Translations under genes and position numbers: made by a program
The notes under the pieces: model-generated
The model's database searches: none
Told to the model about the DNA's origin: nothing
Seen by the model: the letters and a program-made list of their open reading frames with translations, nothing else
Shown: piece by piece, positions 53,671-63,423 of the stretch
How positions within the stretch are numbered: position 1 is the first letter of the stretch
How the letters are laid out: the number at the start of each line of letters is the position of its first letter
NCBI RefSeq assembly: GCF_007829875.1
Contig: NZ_VIWV01000001.1
Span: 6,253,501-6,317,500, forward strand
Source of the DNA: Streptomyces capillispiralis
Lineage (GTDB): Bacteria; Actinomycetota; Actinomycetes; Streptomycetales; Streptomycetaceae
Length of the DNA: 64,000 nucleotides
Direction of reading: 5' to 3'

Positions 53671-54402
53671 TCAGTACGCGCTGTCGACGTTGTCCATGGT
53701 GCCGTACTTGTCGGCCGCGTAGTTGCACGCGGCGGTGATGTTGGCGACCGGGTCGTAGATGTTCCAGGACGTGCCGGGCACGTGGTAGGCCTCGAACGTC
53801 GGGGGGATCACCTGCAGCAGGCCCTTGGACGGGATGCCGTTCTGGGCGTTGATGTCCCAGAGGTTGATCGCCTTCGGGTTGCCGGAGGACTCGCGCATGA
53901 TGTTGCGGTGGATGCCCTCGTAGGAACCCGGGATGCCGTGCTTCTTCAAGATGTCCAGGGACTCACGGATCCAGCCGTCCAGGTGGTTGCCGTAGCTCTT
54001 GGGGGCGGCCTTCTTCACCACGACGCGCTCGGCGGCCCGGCTCGAGGCCTCCTTGGCCTCGCGGGCCTTGACGGCCTTGGCCTTCGCGGCGGCCGCGGCG
54101 GCCTTCTTCTCGGCGGCCGCCTCGGCCGCGGCCCGCTTCTTCGCCGCGATCTCCTCGGCCTTCAGGCTGGCGCCGGCGAGCTGGTCGGTGATGCCGGCCT
54201 TGACGTCCTTGATCTGCTCGGTGCTGTAGGCGACCTTCGCCGTGGGGGCGGTGACCTCGGCCGTGGTGGTCGTGGACGCGTCGCTCGGGACCGCGGAGAA
54301 ACCGATCGCGGCGGCACCGAGGGCGGCGACACCGGCAGCGGCGATCTTGTGGTGACGGGTCAGGGCACGACTATGACCACGGGTGAGGAAGTTCTTGGGC
54401 AT
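53671..54402 (-). CDS. Secreted transglycosylase SLT-domain protein
   Basis: A 243-aa protein with a basic signal region (TRHHKIAAAGVAALGAAAIG), an Ala/Lys-rich coiled coil (about 75-135, EEIAAKKRAAAEAAAEKKAA) and a C-terminal lysozyme-like SLT domain (about 150-243). The catalytic glutamate is in IMRESSGNPKAIN, and GLLQVIPPTFEAYH is the family core. It cuts peptidoglycan glycan strands. The ATG at 54400-54402 was chosen because it precedes the signal peptide directly. Confidence 0.92.
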   Translation of the reverse strand: MPKNFLTRGHSRALTRHHKIAAAGVAALGAAAIGFSAVPSDASTTTTAEVTAPTAKVAYSTEQIKDVKAGITDQLAGASLKAEEIAAKKRAAAEAAAEKKAAAAAAKAKAVKAREAKEASSRAAERVVVKKAAPKSYGNHLDGWIRESLDILKKHGIPGSYEGIHRNIMRESSGNPKAINLWDINAQNGIPSKGLLQVIPPTFEAYHVPGTSWNIYDPVANITAACNYAADKYGTMDNVDSAY

Positions 54403-54799
54403 GCGAAAGGGACCTCTTCGAATAGCGCGGAGGTCGCTCTCCGTCCCGGGGGGACAGGGTGCTTCCGGCACAAACGCCGCGGGCGGAGACCCACGGCGCT
54501 GAGCGACTCAGCCATTCTTAGCGGCCGCAAAATGGCAGGGCAAAGGTGTGACGTACGAAGCCGGGTAGTGGATCACGGAGGGGCAAATCAGGACAGATTA
54601 GACAGTATGTCCCGCTCATGTGGCCGGTATGTCTCTCCTACTCCCCTTCGTACGTGATGTGCGCCCTATGCCCGGCCTCACACCGGCCCCCCACCGGGCT
54701 CACCGGGGGTTGCGTGAGCAATGCTCTGTGTGAGGGTGGGTCCGCGGTCATTCCGGCAGCGGACGGCGCACCTCCCCTGTCCACCACCCGCCCCCCGCT

Positions 54800-55296
54800 C
54801 AGGGGGCACCCCAGGCTCGGACGCCCCACTCGGCATCTCCGCACTCCCCGCCCCGTCCGGTACGCCGACGGCTGCTCCCGCTCCGCGCGGCCCTACCGGA
54901 CGGACCGGCCGCCCGTGGTCCCGCAGCACCCCGAGGACGTCCCCCGTCCCACGCGCCCGCCACAGCCGCTCGCCCCGCCCGCCCAGCGGCTCCCTCCGCC
55001 ACCAGCACCGCGCCCCCGGCCGGCCGCACCTCATCACCCGCGCGTACGCCCGCGCGCGCACGCGGGACGCCCGCCCGTCGGGCTCCCGCGGCTCCACCGC
55101 CCAGCGACCGTCCGTCCCCGCGCGGTGGAGAAGCGCACCACCTCGCGCGTATCCCCGGGCCACGACGGTCCGGTGCCGCACCGCCGCGCCCCGCGACACA
55201 GCAGCCGCACCGCGTCCCGGCCGAGACCCGGCCCGCGCCGCTCGACCGCCACCCGCGCCGACGACTCCCGCGAGGCACCCGCACGGCCACCGTCAC
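54800..55296 (-). pseudogene. Decayed queA-like gene (SAM:tRNA ribosyltransferase-isomerase family)
   Basis: A GTG at 55294-55296 overlaps the SDR stop by 4 bp and starts VTVAVRVP, after which the frame breaks. Successive frames read SSARVAVERRGPGLGRDAVR, then TREVVRFSTA, then GTDGRWAVEPREPDGRAS, DEVRPAGGAVLVAE and EPLGGRGERLWRARG. These fragments follow in order the N-terminal part of Streptomyces QueA-like proteins, with about 40 residues missing in one place and the C-terminal half gone. At least four frameshifts make it non-functional. It runs up to the leader region of the SLT gene. Confidence 0.75.
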
Positions 55297-55991
55297 CGCC
55301 GCTCCTCCAGCAGCGCCGGGGCGCCGTAGCGGCCGCTCGCCGGCCGCTCGTCCAGCAGCCGCAGGAAGGCCGGCACCACACCGGCCGGTGCCGGCCGCGG
55401 CCCGTCGCCGTCCGGTACGGCCGCCGCGTACAGGTCCGTCGGCAGGTCCCCCGGGTCGACCGCCCACACCCGCAGCCCCGGCTCCTCCACGGCCAGCACC
55501 GCCGCCAGCTGGTCCAGGGCCGCCTTGGACGCCCCGTACCCGCCCCATCGCGGACCCGCCGCCACGGCGGCGTCCACGCCGACCACCAGCACCGCGCCCG
55601 CCGCCGCGGTCCGCAGCAGCGGCAGCGCCTCCTGCACCAGCCCCAGCGCCGCCACCACGTTCACCTCCAGCGCCCGCCGCAGCCCCTCCAGCGGCAGCTC
55701 CTCCAGGCGTGCGAGGGGCTCGGCGTCCAGCGCGTCGGCGTTGTGCACCAGCAGATCGACCCCGCCCAGCCGCCGCGCCGCCGCCACGAGCTCCGCGCGG
55801 TGCGCGGCGTCCGTGACGTCCCCGGGCAGGGCCGTCACCCGCGTCCCGTGCGACGACACCAGCCCGGCCGTCTCCGCGAGGGGAACCGCGTCCCGCGCGT
55901 CGATCACCAGATCCCAGCCCCGCAGCGCCAGCCCGTGGGCGAGCGCCTCCCCGAGCCCCTCGGAGGCCCCCGTGATGATCGCGACCGGCAT
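55293..55991 (-). CDS. SDR family oxidoreductase
   Basis: A 232-aa SDR with cofactor motif ITGASEGLGEA near residues 6-16. The active-site motif is YGASKAALDQ (Tyr-x3-Lys), and the usual serine position reads VVGVDAAVAAG, so the catalytic serine is replaced. In related genomes it is followed, as here, by a queA-like gene; here that neighbour is decayed. The ATG at 55989-55991 is divergent from the sensor kinase gene, with a 255-bp region between. Confidence 0.88.
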   Translation of the reverse strand: MPVAIITGASEGLGEALAHGLALRGWDLVIDARDAVPLAETAGLVSSHGTRVTALPGDVTDAAHRAELVAAARRLGGVDLLVHNADALDAEPLARLEELPLEGLRRALEVNVVAALGLVQEALPLLRTAAAGAVLVVGVDAAVAAGPRWGGYGASKAALDQLAAVLAVEEPGLRVWAVDPGDLPTDLYAAAVPDGDGPRPAPAGVVPAFLRLLDERPASGRYGAPALLEERR

Positions 55992-56246
55992 GGCACCGTC
56001 CCCTCGTCGTCGACGCCGCTCGACCGGCGTGCCCCCAACCTAGGGACCGGCACCGCGCCGCCGCCCCGGACCCCCGACGCGGCGCCCCGGGTCCCTTCGG
56101 CCTACGCCGCCACCCCGTCCCGCGGTCCGATGACCGTCGCGGGGCCGTCCGCCACGACACCGGACCCGAGACCTAGGACCTGCGCCCGTCCTGCGGGCCG
56201 CCGCACGTCCGATCCGTGCCCCCGGCCCCGCCGGTACCGTGAGGAC

Positions 56247-57392
56247 ATGAGCCACGGCCCCCGGTCCGGCCTCGCCGCGGTGAGTTCCGCGTTGCTGGCC
56301 ATGAGCAGGCACCTCGAGGTGCGCGACGTCCTCAAGACGATCGTCGCCTCGGCCCGCGAACTCCTCGACGCCCAGTACGCCGCGCTCGGCGTGCCCGACG
56401 ACCACGGCGGCTTCGCCCAGTTCGTGGTCGACGGCGTCAGCGACGACGAGTGGAAGGCCATCGGCCCCCTCCCGCGCCAGCACGGCATCCTCGCCGCCAT
56501 GCTCCGCGACGCCACGCCCCAGCGCCTCGCCGACGTGCGCCGCGACCCCCGCTTCGAGGGCTGGCCGAGCGCCCACCCCGAACTCGCCGACTTCCTCGGC
56601 CTGCCCATCCGCGACGGCGACGAGGTCATCGGCGCCCTGTTCCTGGCCAACAAGAGGTGCCCCAAACCCGAGGGCACCTGCGGCTTCACCGAGGACGACG
56701 AGGAACTGCTCGGCATCCTCGCCCAGCACGCGGCGATCGCCCTCACCAACGCCCGGCTCTACGAACGCAGCCGCGAACTGACCATCGCCGAGGAACGCTC
56801 CCGCCTCGCGCACGAGCTCCACGACGCCGTCAGCCAGAAACTCTTCTCCCTGCGGCTCACCGCCCAGGCCGCCGCCCGCCTGGTCGACCGCGACCCCTCA
56901 CGGGCCAAGGGCGAACTCCAGCAGGTCGCCGCCCTGGCCGCGGAGGCCGCCGACGAACTCCGCGCGGCGGTCGTCGAGCTGCGCCCCGCGGCCCTCGACG
57001 AGGACGGCCTGGTCGCCACGCTCCGCACACAGATACAGGTCCTGGACCGCGCGCACTCCGCGCGGGTGACCTTCACCGGACACGGCGTACGCGCCCTGCC
57101 CGCCACCCAGGAGGAGGCGGTGCTGCGCGTCGCCCAGGAGGCGCTGCACAACGCCCTGCGGCACTCCGGCGGCGACCACGTCGACGTCACCCTGGACCGC
57201 CGCGGCGCCGGGGCGGTCCTGCGCGTCAGCGACGACGGCAGCGGCTTCGACCCGCGGATCGTCCGCAGCGCGGGGCGCCATCTGGGCCTGGTCTCCATGC
57301 GGGACCGGGCGAGCGGGGTCGGCGGCAGGCTGACCGTGGAATCGGCGCCCGGCAAGGGCACCACGATCGAGATGGAGGTCCCCGGTGGCTGA
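56247..57392 (+). CDS. GAF-domain sensor histidine kinase (NarL type)
   Basis: A 381-aa cytoplasmic kinase. The GAF domain spans about 25-170 (ARELLDAQYAALGVPDDHGG, then ALFLANKR). HisKA_3 follows with LAHELHDAVSQKLFSLRL, phospho-accepting His about 192. The HATPase domain (about 285-378) has N-box AQEALHNALRHSGG and DDGSGFDP. It overlaps the response-regulator start by 8 bp, so the pair is coupled. The input signal is unknown, and there is no membrane segment. ATG start at 56247. Confidence 0.92.
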   Translation: MSHGPRSGLAAVSSALLAMSRHLEVRDVLKTIVASARELLDAQYAALGVPDDHGGFAQFVVDGVSDDEWKAIGPLPRQHGILAAMLRDATPQRLADVRRDPRFEGWPSAHPELADFLGLPIRDGDEVIGALFLANKRCPKPEGTCGFTEDDEELLGILAQHAAIALTNARLYERSRELTIAEERSRLAHELHDAVSQKLFSLRLTAQAAARLVDRDPSRAKGELQQVAALAAEAADELRAAVVELRPAALDEDGLVATLRTQIQVLDRAHSARVTFTGHGVRALPATQEEAVLRVAQEALHNALRHSGGDHVDVTLDRRGAGAVLRVSDDGSGFDPRIVRSAGRHLGLVSMRDRASGVGGRLTVESAPGKGTTIEMEVPGG

Positions 57393-58026
57393 CGCAATCA
57401 CGGTCCTGCTGGTCGACGATCACCAGGTGGTACGCCGGGGACTGCGCACCTTCCTCGAGGTGCAGGACGACATCCGGGTCGTCGGCGAGGCCGCGGACGG
57501 CGCGGAAGGGGTGGCCCTGGCGGCGGAGTTGCAGCCCGACGTCATCCTCATGGACATCAAGATGCCGGGCATGGACGGCGTGGAGGCGCTGCGCAGGCTG
57601 CGCGAACTGGAGCATCCCGCGCGGGTGCTGATCGTCACCAGCTTCACCGAACAGCGCACCGTGGTCCCCGCCCTGCGCGCGGGCGCCGCCGGCTACGTCT
57701 ACAAGGACGTCGACCCCGACGCGCTCGCCGGAGCCATCCGCTCCGTGCACGCCGGGCACGTGCTCCTACAGGCGGAGGTCGCCGGCGCGCTGCTGTCCCA
57801 GGAGGAGACCAACTCCGGCCCGGGACGCGCCGGATCCCTCACCGAACGGGAACGCGAGGTGCTGGGCCTGATAGCCGACGGCCGCGCCAACCGGGAGATC
57901 GCCCGCGCCCTGGTGCTCTCCGAGAAGACCGTGAAGACCCACGTGTCCAACATCCTGATGAAGCTCGACCTGGCGGACCGCACCCAGGCCGCCCTGTGGG
58001 CCGTACGCCACGGAGTGGCCGGCTGA
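57385..58026 (+). CDS. NarL/FixJ family response regulator
   Basis: A 213-aa regulator. The receiver domain has the acidic pocket VLLVDDHQ, phospho-acceptor Asp57 in ILMDIKMPGMDG and a late Lys in YVYKDV. The LuxR-type helix-turn-helix is LTEREREVLGLIADGRANRE followed by IARALVLSEKTVKTHVSNIL. GTG start at 57385, inside the kinase gene's end. The chaplin gene chpE lies 158 bp downstream on the same strand. Confidence 0.94.
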   Translation: MADAITVLLVDDHQVVRRGLRTFLEVQDDIRVVGEAADGAEGVALAAELQPDVILMDIKMPGMDGVEALRRLRELEHPARVLIVTSFTEQRTVVPALRAGAAGYVYKDVDPDALAGAIRSVHAGHVLLQAEVAGALLSQEETNSGPGRAGSLTEREREVLGLIADGRANREIARALVLSEKTVKTHVSNILMKLDLADRTQAALWAVRHGVAG

Positions 58027-58184
58027 CCCCGGACGCCACGGGCCGGGCGGAAGGTTCCCCTCCGATACGAGATTCATACCGTCGTGGGAATGTCCCCCGG
58101 ACGGCCGTATCCATCGTCGGCGTCCACCGTTCTCCAGTGCGTGCCGCGGCGCCTGCCGCGGTGATCGCAAGGAGGGCTCGGAAA

Positions 58185-58430
58185 GTGAAGAACCTGAAGA
58201 AGGCAGCGGCCGTGACGATGATGGCCGGCGGACTGCTCGCCGCCGGTACCGGCATGGCCTCCGCCACCGACGGCAGCCACGCCGACGGCACGGCCGTGGG
58301 CTCCCCGGGCGTCGTCTCCGGCAACGTCATCCAGGTCCCGGTCGACGTCCCGGTCAACGTGTCCGGCAACAGCGTCAACGTCATCGGCGCGCTGAACCCG
58401 GCCTTCGGCAACGTGGCCGTCAACGACTGA
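58185..58430 (+). CDS. chpE: Short chaplin ChpE
   Basis: An 81-aa secreted protein: a signal peptide (KNLKKAAAVTMMAGGLLAAG, cleaved near ASA), then one chaplin domain with SPGVVSGNVIQVPVDVPVNV and NSVNVIGALNPAFGN. It lacks the two cysteines of other chaplins and ends in Asn-Asp, features of ChpE. Chaplins coat aerial hyphae and spores and form amyloid-like surface films. GTG at 58185 with AAGGAGG upstream. Sequence position agrees with SCO1800. Confidence 0.95.
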   Translation: MKNLKKAAAVTMMAGGLLAAGTGMASATDGSHADGTAVGSPGVVSGNVIQVPVDVPVNVSGNSVNVIGALNPAFGNVAVND

Positions 58431-58527
58431 CCCCTGTCCCGAAACCGGTGACCCCGGCCTCCCGGCCCCACCCGGGAGGCCGAACGTCCTACCGCCCCCA
58501 GCCGCGGGCAGCCGTGCCGCCGGGGCG

Positions 58528-58568
58528 ATGGGGGTCCCCCCGCCTGAGCGAAGCCGAGGGTGGGGGAG
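58528..58568. repeat. Streptomyces dispersed palindromic repeat
   Basis: GGGGGTCCCCCC, then CGCCTGAGCGAAGCCGAGGG and GTGGGGGAG. It is one copy of a short GC repeat with GGGGGTCCCCCCG and GAGCGAAGCCGAG parts that, from general knowledge, occurs many times in Streptomyces intergenic DNA. It lies between chpE and the next gene and can fold as a hairpin. Confidence 0.75.
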
Positions 58569-58652
58569 GGTGGGCGCGACGGCACCCCGTACGCGCCGGG
58601 CAGCGCACCCCACCCCCGGCCCACACGCACGCGCGCCCCACCTGGAGGGACC

Positions 58653-59435
58653 TCACCCCACCCCCCGCTCCTCCACAACGGAGTTGTACGCCGCCACCTG
58701 CGCCCGCCGAGCCGTCCGCTCCACCGGCCGCAACGCGGCCCCCCGCGCCGCCATCTCGGAGGCGCTCACCGCACCCCCGTCCCCATGCGCCCCCGCCAGC
58801 GACACCAGCACCCCCACCCGCTGTGCCAGCTCCAGCACCCGCACCGCCCGCGGCGGATACCCCGGCGCCAGCACCTCACGCCCCCGCTCCGCCCGCGCCC
58901 GGTACGCGTCGATCGCGGCCTCCGCCACAGGACCCGACCCGGCCACGTCCAGCCGCGTCAGCACCTCCGTCGCCTCCCTGAGCGCCTCCGCGAGCTCCCG
59001 CTCCGCCTCACCCAGCGACGGCACATCCGCCGGCGGCGCCTCCCGCACCGGCAGGCAGTGCCACACCACCTCCACATGCACATCACCCTCGGGCCCGGCC
59101 TCGTACACCTCCGGCACCAGTCCGAGCGCGGCCCCGTGACAGACCACCGCCTCCTCGGCCTCCAGCGCCCGCGCGTTGAACTCCGGCGGCCCGCTCAGCC
59201 CCAGCGGATGCCCCGGCGCCGGCAGCGCCACCCGCAGCCCGCTCGCCCCCAGCGCCCGCAACCGGCCCAGCGCCAGCGTGAGCCCCACGGGCGCGCTCTC
59301 ACCCGGCAACCCCTCCACCCGGTGCACCGCGTCCTCGCCGACGACGGCGAGCACGGCGTCATCCGGTGAGACAAGTCCGGCAAGCAGGGCATTTCCCCAA
59401 GCGGCAAGGCGTCCAGAGCGAGGTTCCGAGAGCAT
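58653..59435 (-). CDS. Conserved actinomycete hypothetical protein
   Basis: A 260-aa protein conserved in Streptomyces, no function recognised. It has a small alpha/beta N-terminal part (AVLAVVGEDAVHRVEGLPG), a GLRVALPAPGHPLGLSGPPE loop and a helical C-terminal half (LGEAERELAEALREATEVLT). No membrane segments or catalytic motifs stand out. The ATG at 59435 is divergent from the ABC ATPase gene. The 222 bp after its stop hold the palindromic repeat and the chpE end. Confidence 0.8.
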   Translation of the reverse strand: MLSEPRSGRLAAWGNALLAGLVSPDDAVLAVVGEDAVHRVEGLPGESAPVGLTLALGRLRALGASGLRVALPAPGHPLGLSGPPEFNARALEAEEAVVCHGAALGLVPEVYEAGPEGDVHVEVVWHCLPVREAPPADVPSLGEAERELAEALREATEVLTRLDVAGSGPVAEAAIDAYRARAERGREVLAPGYPPRAVRVLELAQRVGVLVSLAGAHGDGGAVSASEMAARGAALRPVERTARRAQVAAYNSVVEERGVG

Positions 59436-59596
59436 GCCCCCAGCCTAGACAGAGCCCAACAACCGGACCGATGGAATGCCCCGCCCGACCAGTGGCGTAG
59501 ATTTCATGAAGGGCTGCGCCCACGGGTGCGGCGGACCGACCACAGGCGTACGCGACAGCCGAGACCGGCCACACTGCAAGGGGAGACAACGCGCTC

Positions 59597-60394
<798 letters not shown>

Positions 60395-60477
60395 ACCTCC
60401 CGGCCCGACGGCAACCCCCGCGGCGGCCAGGCCCGTTCACCGCGATCGCGCCCTGTCCGCGACCGGGTGTGCGGACC

Positions 60478-60490
60478 TACCATGACCACG
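60478..60490 (+). promoter_or_regulatory. Candidate -10 box of a leaderless nfeD transcript
   Basis: TACCAT at 60478-60483 lies 7 bp before the GTG at 60490. No ribosome site is present upstream of that GTG, in keeping with a leaderless transcript. Confidence 0.5.
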
Positions 60491-60921
60491 TGGACATCGA
60501 CGCATGGCTGTGGTGGCTGATCGGCGCGGCGGTACTCGGCATCGGGCTGGTGATCACCGCGATGCCCGAACTGGGCATGCTCGCGGTGGGCGCCGTCGCC
60601 GCGGCAGTGGTCTCCGGCATCTTCGGCGGCGGCGCCGTCGCCCAGGTGGTGGTCTTCGCCGTCGTCTCGACCGCCCTCATCGCCGTCGTACGGCCCATCG
60701 CCGGCAGACACCGCTCCCAGCGGCCCCAACTCGCCACCGGAGTGGACGCCCTGAAGGGGAGACAGGCCACCGTCCTCGAGCGGGTCGACGGCACCGGCGG
60801 CCGGATCAAGCTGGCCGGCGAGGTCTGGTCGGCACGCGCCCTCGACTCCGGACGCGCCTACGAAGTGGGACAGGAAGTGGACGTCGTGGACATCGAGGGA
60901 GCCACGGCGATCATCATGTGA
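60490..60921 (+). CDS. NfeD family membrane protein
   Basis: A 143-aa short NfeD protein. Three membrane helices cover about residues 5-70 (WLWWLIGAAVLGIGLVITAM), followed by the OB-fold NfeD domain (LKGRQATVLERVDGTGGRIK). NfeD proteins pair with SPFH (stomatin/flotillin) proteins, and such a gene follows directly. GTG at 60490; a GTG earlier in frame would lie in the promoter. Confidence 0.9.
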   Translation: MDIDAWLWWLIGAAVLGIGLVITAMPELGMLAVGAVAAAVVSGIFGGGAVAQVVVFAVVSTALIAVVRPIAGRHRSQRPQLATGVDALKGRQATVLERVDGTGGRIKLAGEVWSARALDSGRAYEVGQEVDVVDIEGATAIIM

Positions 60922-61065
60922 CCTCCCGCAACACAACTGGCGGGAACGACCCCCCAGTTGCCCGACTGTCTGTCAGACTCGACCAGCAAGATCCTCAATG
61001 ACAAGATCTCACCGCATAGGATCTGCCGAACGCGCCGAGGCGAAGAAGGGTACGGGGAACCGACG

Positions 61066-62022
61066 ATGCAGCCGATCATCATCGTCCTGATCATCCTGGT
61101 GGTGTTGGTCTTCATCGCCCTGATCAAGACGATCCAAGTCATCCCGCAGGCGAGCGCCGCCATCGTCGAGCGCTTCGGCCGCTACACGCGGACACTCAAC
61201 GCGGGCCTCAACATCGTGGTCCCGTTCATCGACACCATCCGCAACCGCATCGACCTGCGCGAACAGGTCGTCCCGTTCCCGCCGCAGCCGGTGATCACCC
61301 AGGACAACCTGGTCGTCAACATCGACACGGTCATCTACTACCAGGTCACCGACGCCCGCGCGGCCACCTACGAAGTCGCCAGCTACATCCAGGCGATCGA
61401 GCAGCTCACCGTCACCACGCTGCGCAACATCATCGGCGGCATGGACCTGGAGCGCACCCTCACCTCCCGCGAGGAGATCAACGCGGCCCTGCGCGGCGTC
61501 CTCGACGAGGCCACCGGCAAGTGGGGCATCCGCGTCAACCGCGTCGAGCTGAAGGCCATCGAACCGCCCACCTCCATCCAGGACTCGATGGAGAAGCAGA
61601 TGCGCGCCGACCGTGACAAGCGCGCCGCCATCCTCCAGGCCGAAGGTGTCCGGCAGTCCGAGATCCTGCGCGCCGAGGGCGAGAAGCAGTCCCAGATCCT
61701 GCGCGCCGAGGGTGAGGCCAAGGCCGCCGCCCTGCGCGCCGAGGGCGAGGCCCAGGCGGTCCGTACGGTCTTCGAGGCGATCCACGCCGGCGACCCGGAC
61801 CAGAAGCTGCTCTCCTACCAGTACCTCCAGATGCTCCCCAAGATCGCCGAGGGCGACGCCAACAAGCTCTGGATCGTCCCCAGCGAGATCGGCGACGCCC
61901 TCAAGGGCCTCTCCGGCGCCATGGGCAACTTCGGCGGCCTGGGCGGCGGTTCGGGCGGCAACGGAAACCCGGCGGGCACCGTCCCCTCCCAGGAACGCCG
62001 CGAGAAGCCCTCCATCGACTGA
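61066..62022 (+). CDS. SPFH/Band 7 (stomatin-like) protein
   Basis: A 318-aa protein with an N-terminal membrane helix (IIIVLIILVVLVFIALIKTI), an SPFH domain (SAAIVERFGRYTRTLNAGLN, INRIDLREQVVPFPPQPV region) and a heptad-like coiled coil of repeated LRAEGE units (about 195-235). The C-terminal tail is Gly-rich. It is a membrane organiser or protease regulator of the stomatin kind, with the neighbouring NfeD as partner. The ATG at 61066 sits right before the helix. Confidence 0.93.
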   Translation: MQPIIIVLIILVVLVFIALIKTIQVIPQASAAIVERFGRYTRTLNAGLNIVVPFIDTIRNRIDLREQVVPFPPQPVITQDNLVVNIDTVIYYQVTDARAATYEVASYIQAIEQLTVTTLRNIIGGMDLERTLTSREEINAALRGVLDEATGKWGIRVNRVELKAIEPPTSIQDSMEKQMRADRDKRAAILQAEGVRQSEILRAEGEKQSQILRAEGEAKAAALRAEGEAQAVRTVFEAIHAGDPDQKLLSYQYLQMLPKIAEGDANKLWIVPSEIGDALKGLSGAMGNFGGLGGGSGGNGNPAGTVPSQERREKPSID

Positions 62023-62039
62023 CGGCCCTCCGACACAGG

Positions 62040-62081
62040 ACACGGTTCCCCGCACCCCCGAAGGGGCGCGGGGAACCGTGT
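62040..62081 (+). terminator. Hairpin terminator after the SPFH gene
   Basis: A perfect 14-bp stem (62040-62053 with 62068-62081) around a 14-nt loop, 18 bp past the stop. Confidence 0.85.
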
Positions 62082-62137
62082 CTTCAGCCACCCCCGGCGC
62101 ACGGCCGGGAAACCGTCCAAGCCCTACGGCGGAACCC

Positions 62138-62644
62138 TCACGCCGCGTCCAGCGCCAGCCACTCCGGCAGCGCCTCGAAGTCCTCGGTGCCCAGCGCCAG
62201 CAGCATCGCATCGGCCGGCGTCGGCTCGAACGGCTCCCGCAGCAGCGGCATCCCCGCCTGCTCCGGCGTCCGGTTCGCCTTGCGGTGGTTGTCCTCCGCG
62301 CACGAGGCGACCGTGTTCAGCCACGTGTCCTGCCCGCCGTGCGACCGCGGCACCACGTGGTCCACGGTCGTCGCCCGCCGACCGCAGTACGCGCACCGGT
62401 GCCGGTCCCGCACCAGGACGCCCCGCCTCGACCACGGCGCTCGTCTTCGGAACGGCACCCTCACGTAGTGGCAGAGCCTGATCACCCGGGGCGCCGGTAT
62501 GTCGACGGCGGCTCCACGCATCCGCAGCTCGGGGTGGGCCTGCTCGACGACGGCCTTGTCCTGAAGCACCAGAACGACGGCTCGGTTCAGCGTCACCGTC
62601 GACAACGGCTCGAAGCTCGCGTTCAGTACCAGCGTGTCCCGCAT
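62138..62644 (-). CDS. HNH endonuclease
   Basis: A 168-aa HNH protein. The core is HRCAYCGRRATTVDHVVPRS (first Cys pair and the DH of the active site) with the later SCAEDNHRKANRTP (second Cys and the Asn/His). Such single-domain HNH proteins are frequent and conserved in actinobacterial chromosomes. A phage or restriction link is not visible here. ATG at 62644 with GGGAGGTGGG upstream. Confidence 0.92.
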   Translation of the reverse strand: MRDTLVLNASFEPLSTVTLNRAVVLVLQDKAVVEQAHPELRMRGAAVDIPAPRVIRLCHYVRVPFRRRAPWSRRGVLVRDRHRCAYCGRRATTVDHVVPRSHGGQDTWLNTVASCAEDNHRKANRTPEQAGMPLLREPFEPTPADAMLLALGTEDFEALPEWLALDAA

Positions 62645-62779
62645 ACCAGCCCACCTCCCGTGTGCACCGGCCCACCCCTCGGCGGGCTGGGATCAACTCT
62701 GGCCGGGCACGCCGAGATGGACAACGCAATATCTGCTGCTCCTGCGGGAGGTGACCCCCGCGACCCCCGGCAACAAAAA

Positions 62780-62817
62780 TGCCCGCTCCTGATCAATTCC
62801 AAGACCAGGAGCGGGCA
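62780..62817 (-). terminator. Rho-independent terminator of the PEBP gene
   Basis: A 12-bp perfect stem (62780-62791 with 62806-62817) with, on the minus strand, TTTTT directly after it. It lies 25 bp past the PEBP stop. This is the only hairpin here with a clear U-tract. Confidence 0.9.
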
Positions 62818-62842
62818 AACGTTCCGTGAACCCTGAACGTGC

Positions 62843-63382
62843 TCAGGAGCCGGCGGGCACCTCGTACTCACCGATCAGCTGCGCCCGCGCCAGCGTGTGG
62901 AACCGCAGGTTGAATCCCACGACCGCGGGGGAGGCGTCCGTGTCCGGACCGAGCTTGTCCTGGTCCACCGCGTACACGGTGAACACGTACCGGTGCGGCC
63001 CGTCCCCGGGCGGCGGCGCGGCACCGCCGAAGTCCTTGCTGCCGTAGTCGTTGCGCGCGTGCACGGCACCGGCCGGCAGCCCCTCGAACGCGTCGCTGCC
63101 CGCACCCGCCGGCAGCTCCGTCACCGAGACCGGGATGTCGAACACCACCCAGTGCCAGAACCCGCTGCCCGTCGGGGCGTCCGGGTCGTAGCAGGTCACG
63201 GCGAAGCTCTTGGTCTCCGGCGGGAAACCCTCCCACCGCAGGTGCGGCGAGGTGTTGCCGGCCGCGTGGACCTGAGCCTCGTTGAGCGTCGCCCCCTCCT
63301 TCACATCGTCGCTCGTCACCGTGAACGACGGCACGGGCGGATGGAAGTCATGGGGGAGCGGCCGCCGCTTGAGCTCGGTCAC
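62843..63382 (-). CDS. YbhB/YbcL family (PEBP-like) protein
   Basis: A 179-aa phosphatidylethanolamine-binding-like protein. The ligand site motifs are TCYDPDAPTGSGFWHWVVFD and a GPHRYVFTVYAVD segment. The family is linked to Raf kinase inhibitors and bacterial YbhB, with no firm biochemical role. GTG at 63380-63382 with AGGAGG 7 nt upstream. It lies 41 bp after the spo0M stop region on the same strand. Confidence 0.93.
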   Translation of the reverse strand: MTELKRRPLPHDFHPPVPSFTVTSDDVKEGATLNEAQVHAAGNTSPHLRWEGFPPETKSFAVTCYDPDAPTGSGFWHWVVFDIPVSVTELPAGAGSDAFEGLPAGAVHARNDYGSKDFGGAAPPPGDGPHRYVFTVYAVDQDKLGPDTDASPAVVGFNLRFHTLARAQLIGEYEVPAGS

Positions 63383-63423
63383 CTCGGTACCTCCTGATCG
63401 TCTGCGTTCAGTGGGGACCGAGC

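Noticed and set aside
54403..54650. A c-di-AMP (ydaO-type) riboswitch before the SLT gene
   Set aside because: Such elements precede some Streptomyces wall hydrolases, but the conserved blocks were not found here. Only short hairpins are visible.
54618..56246. Plus-strand open frame joined to the front of the sensor kinase
   Set aside because: Runs antisense through the SDR gene and the queA remnant. The kinase has its own ATG at 56247 at the family start.
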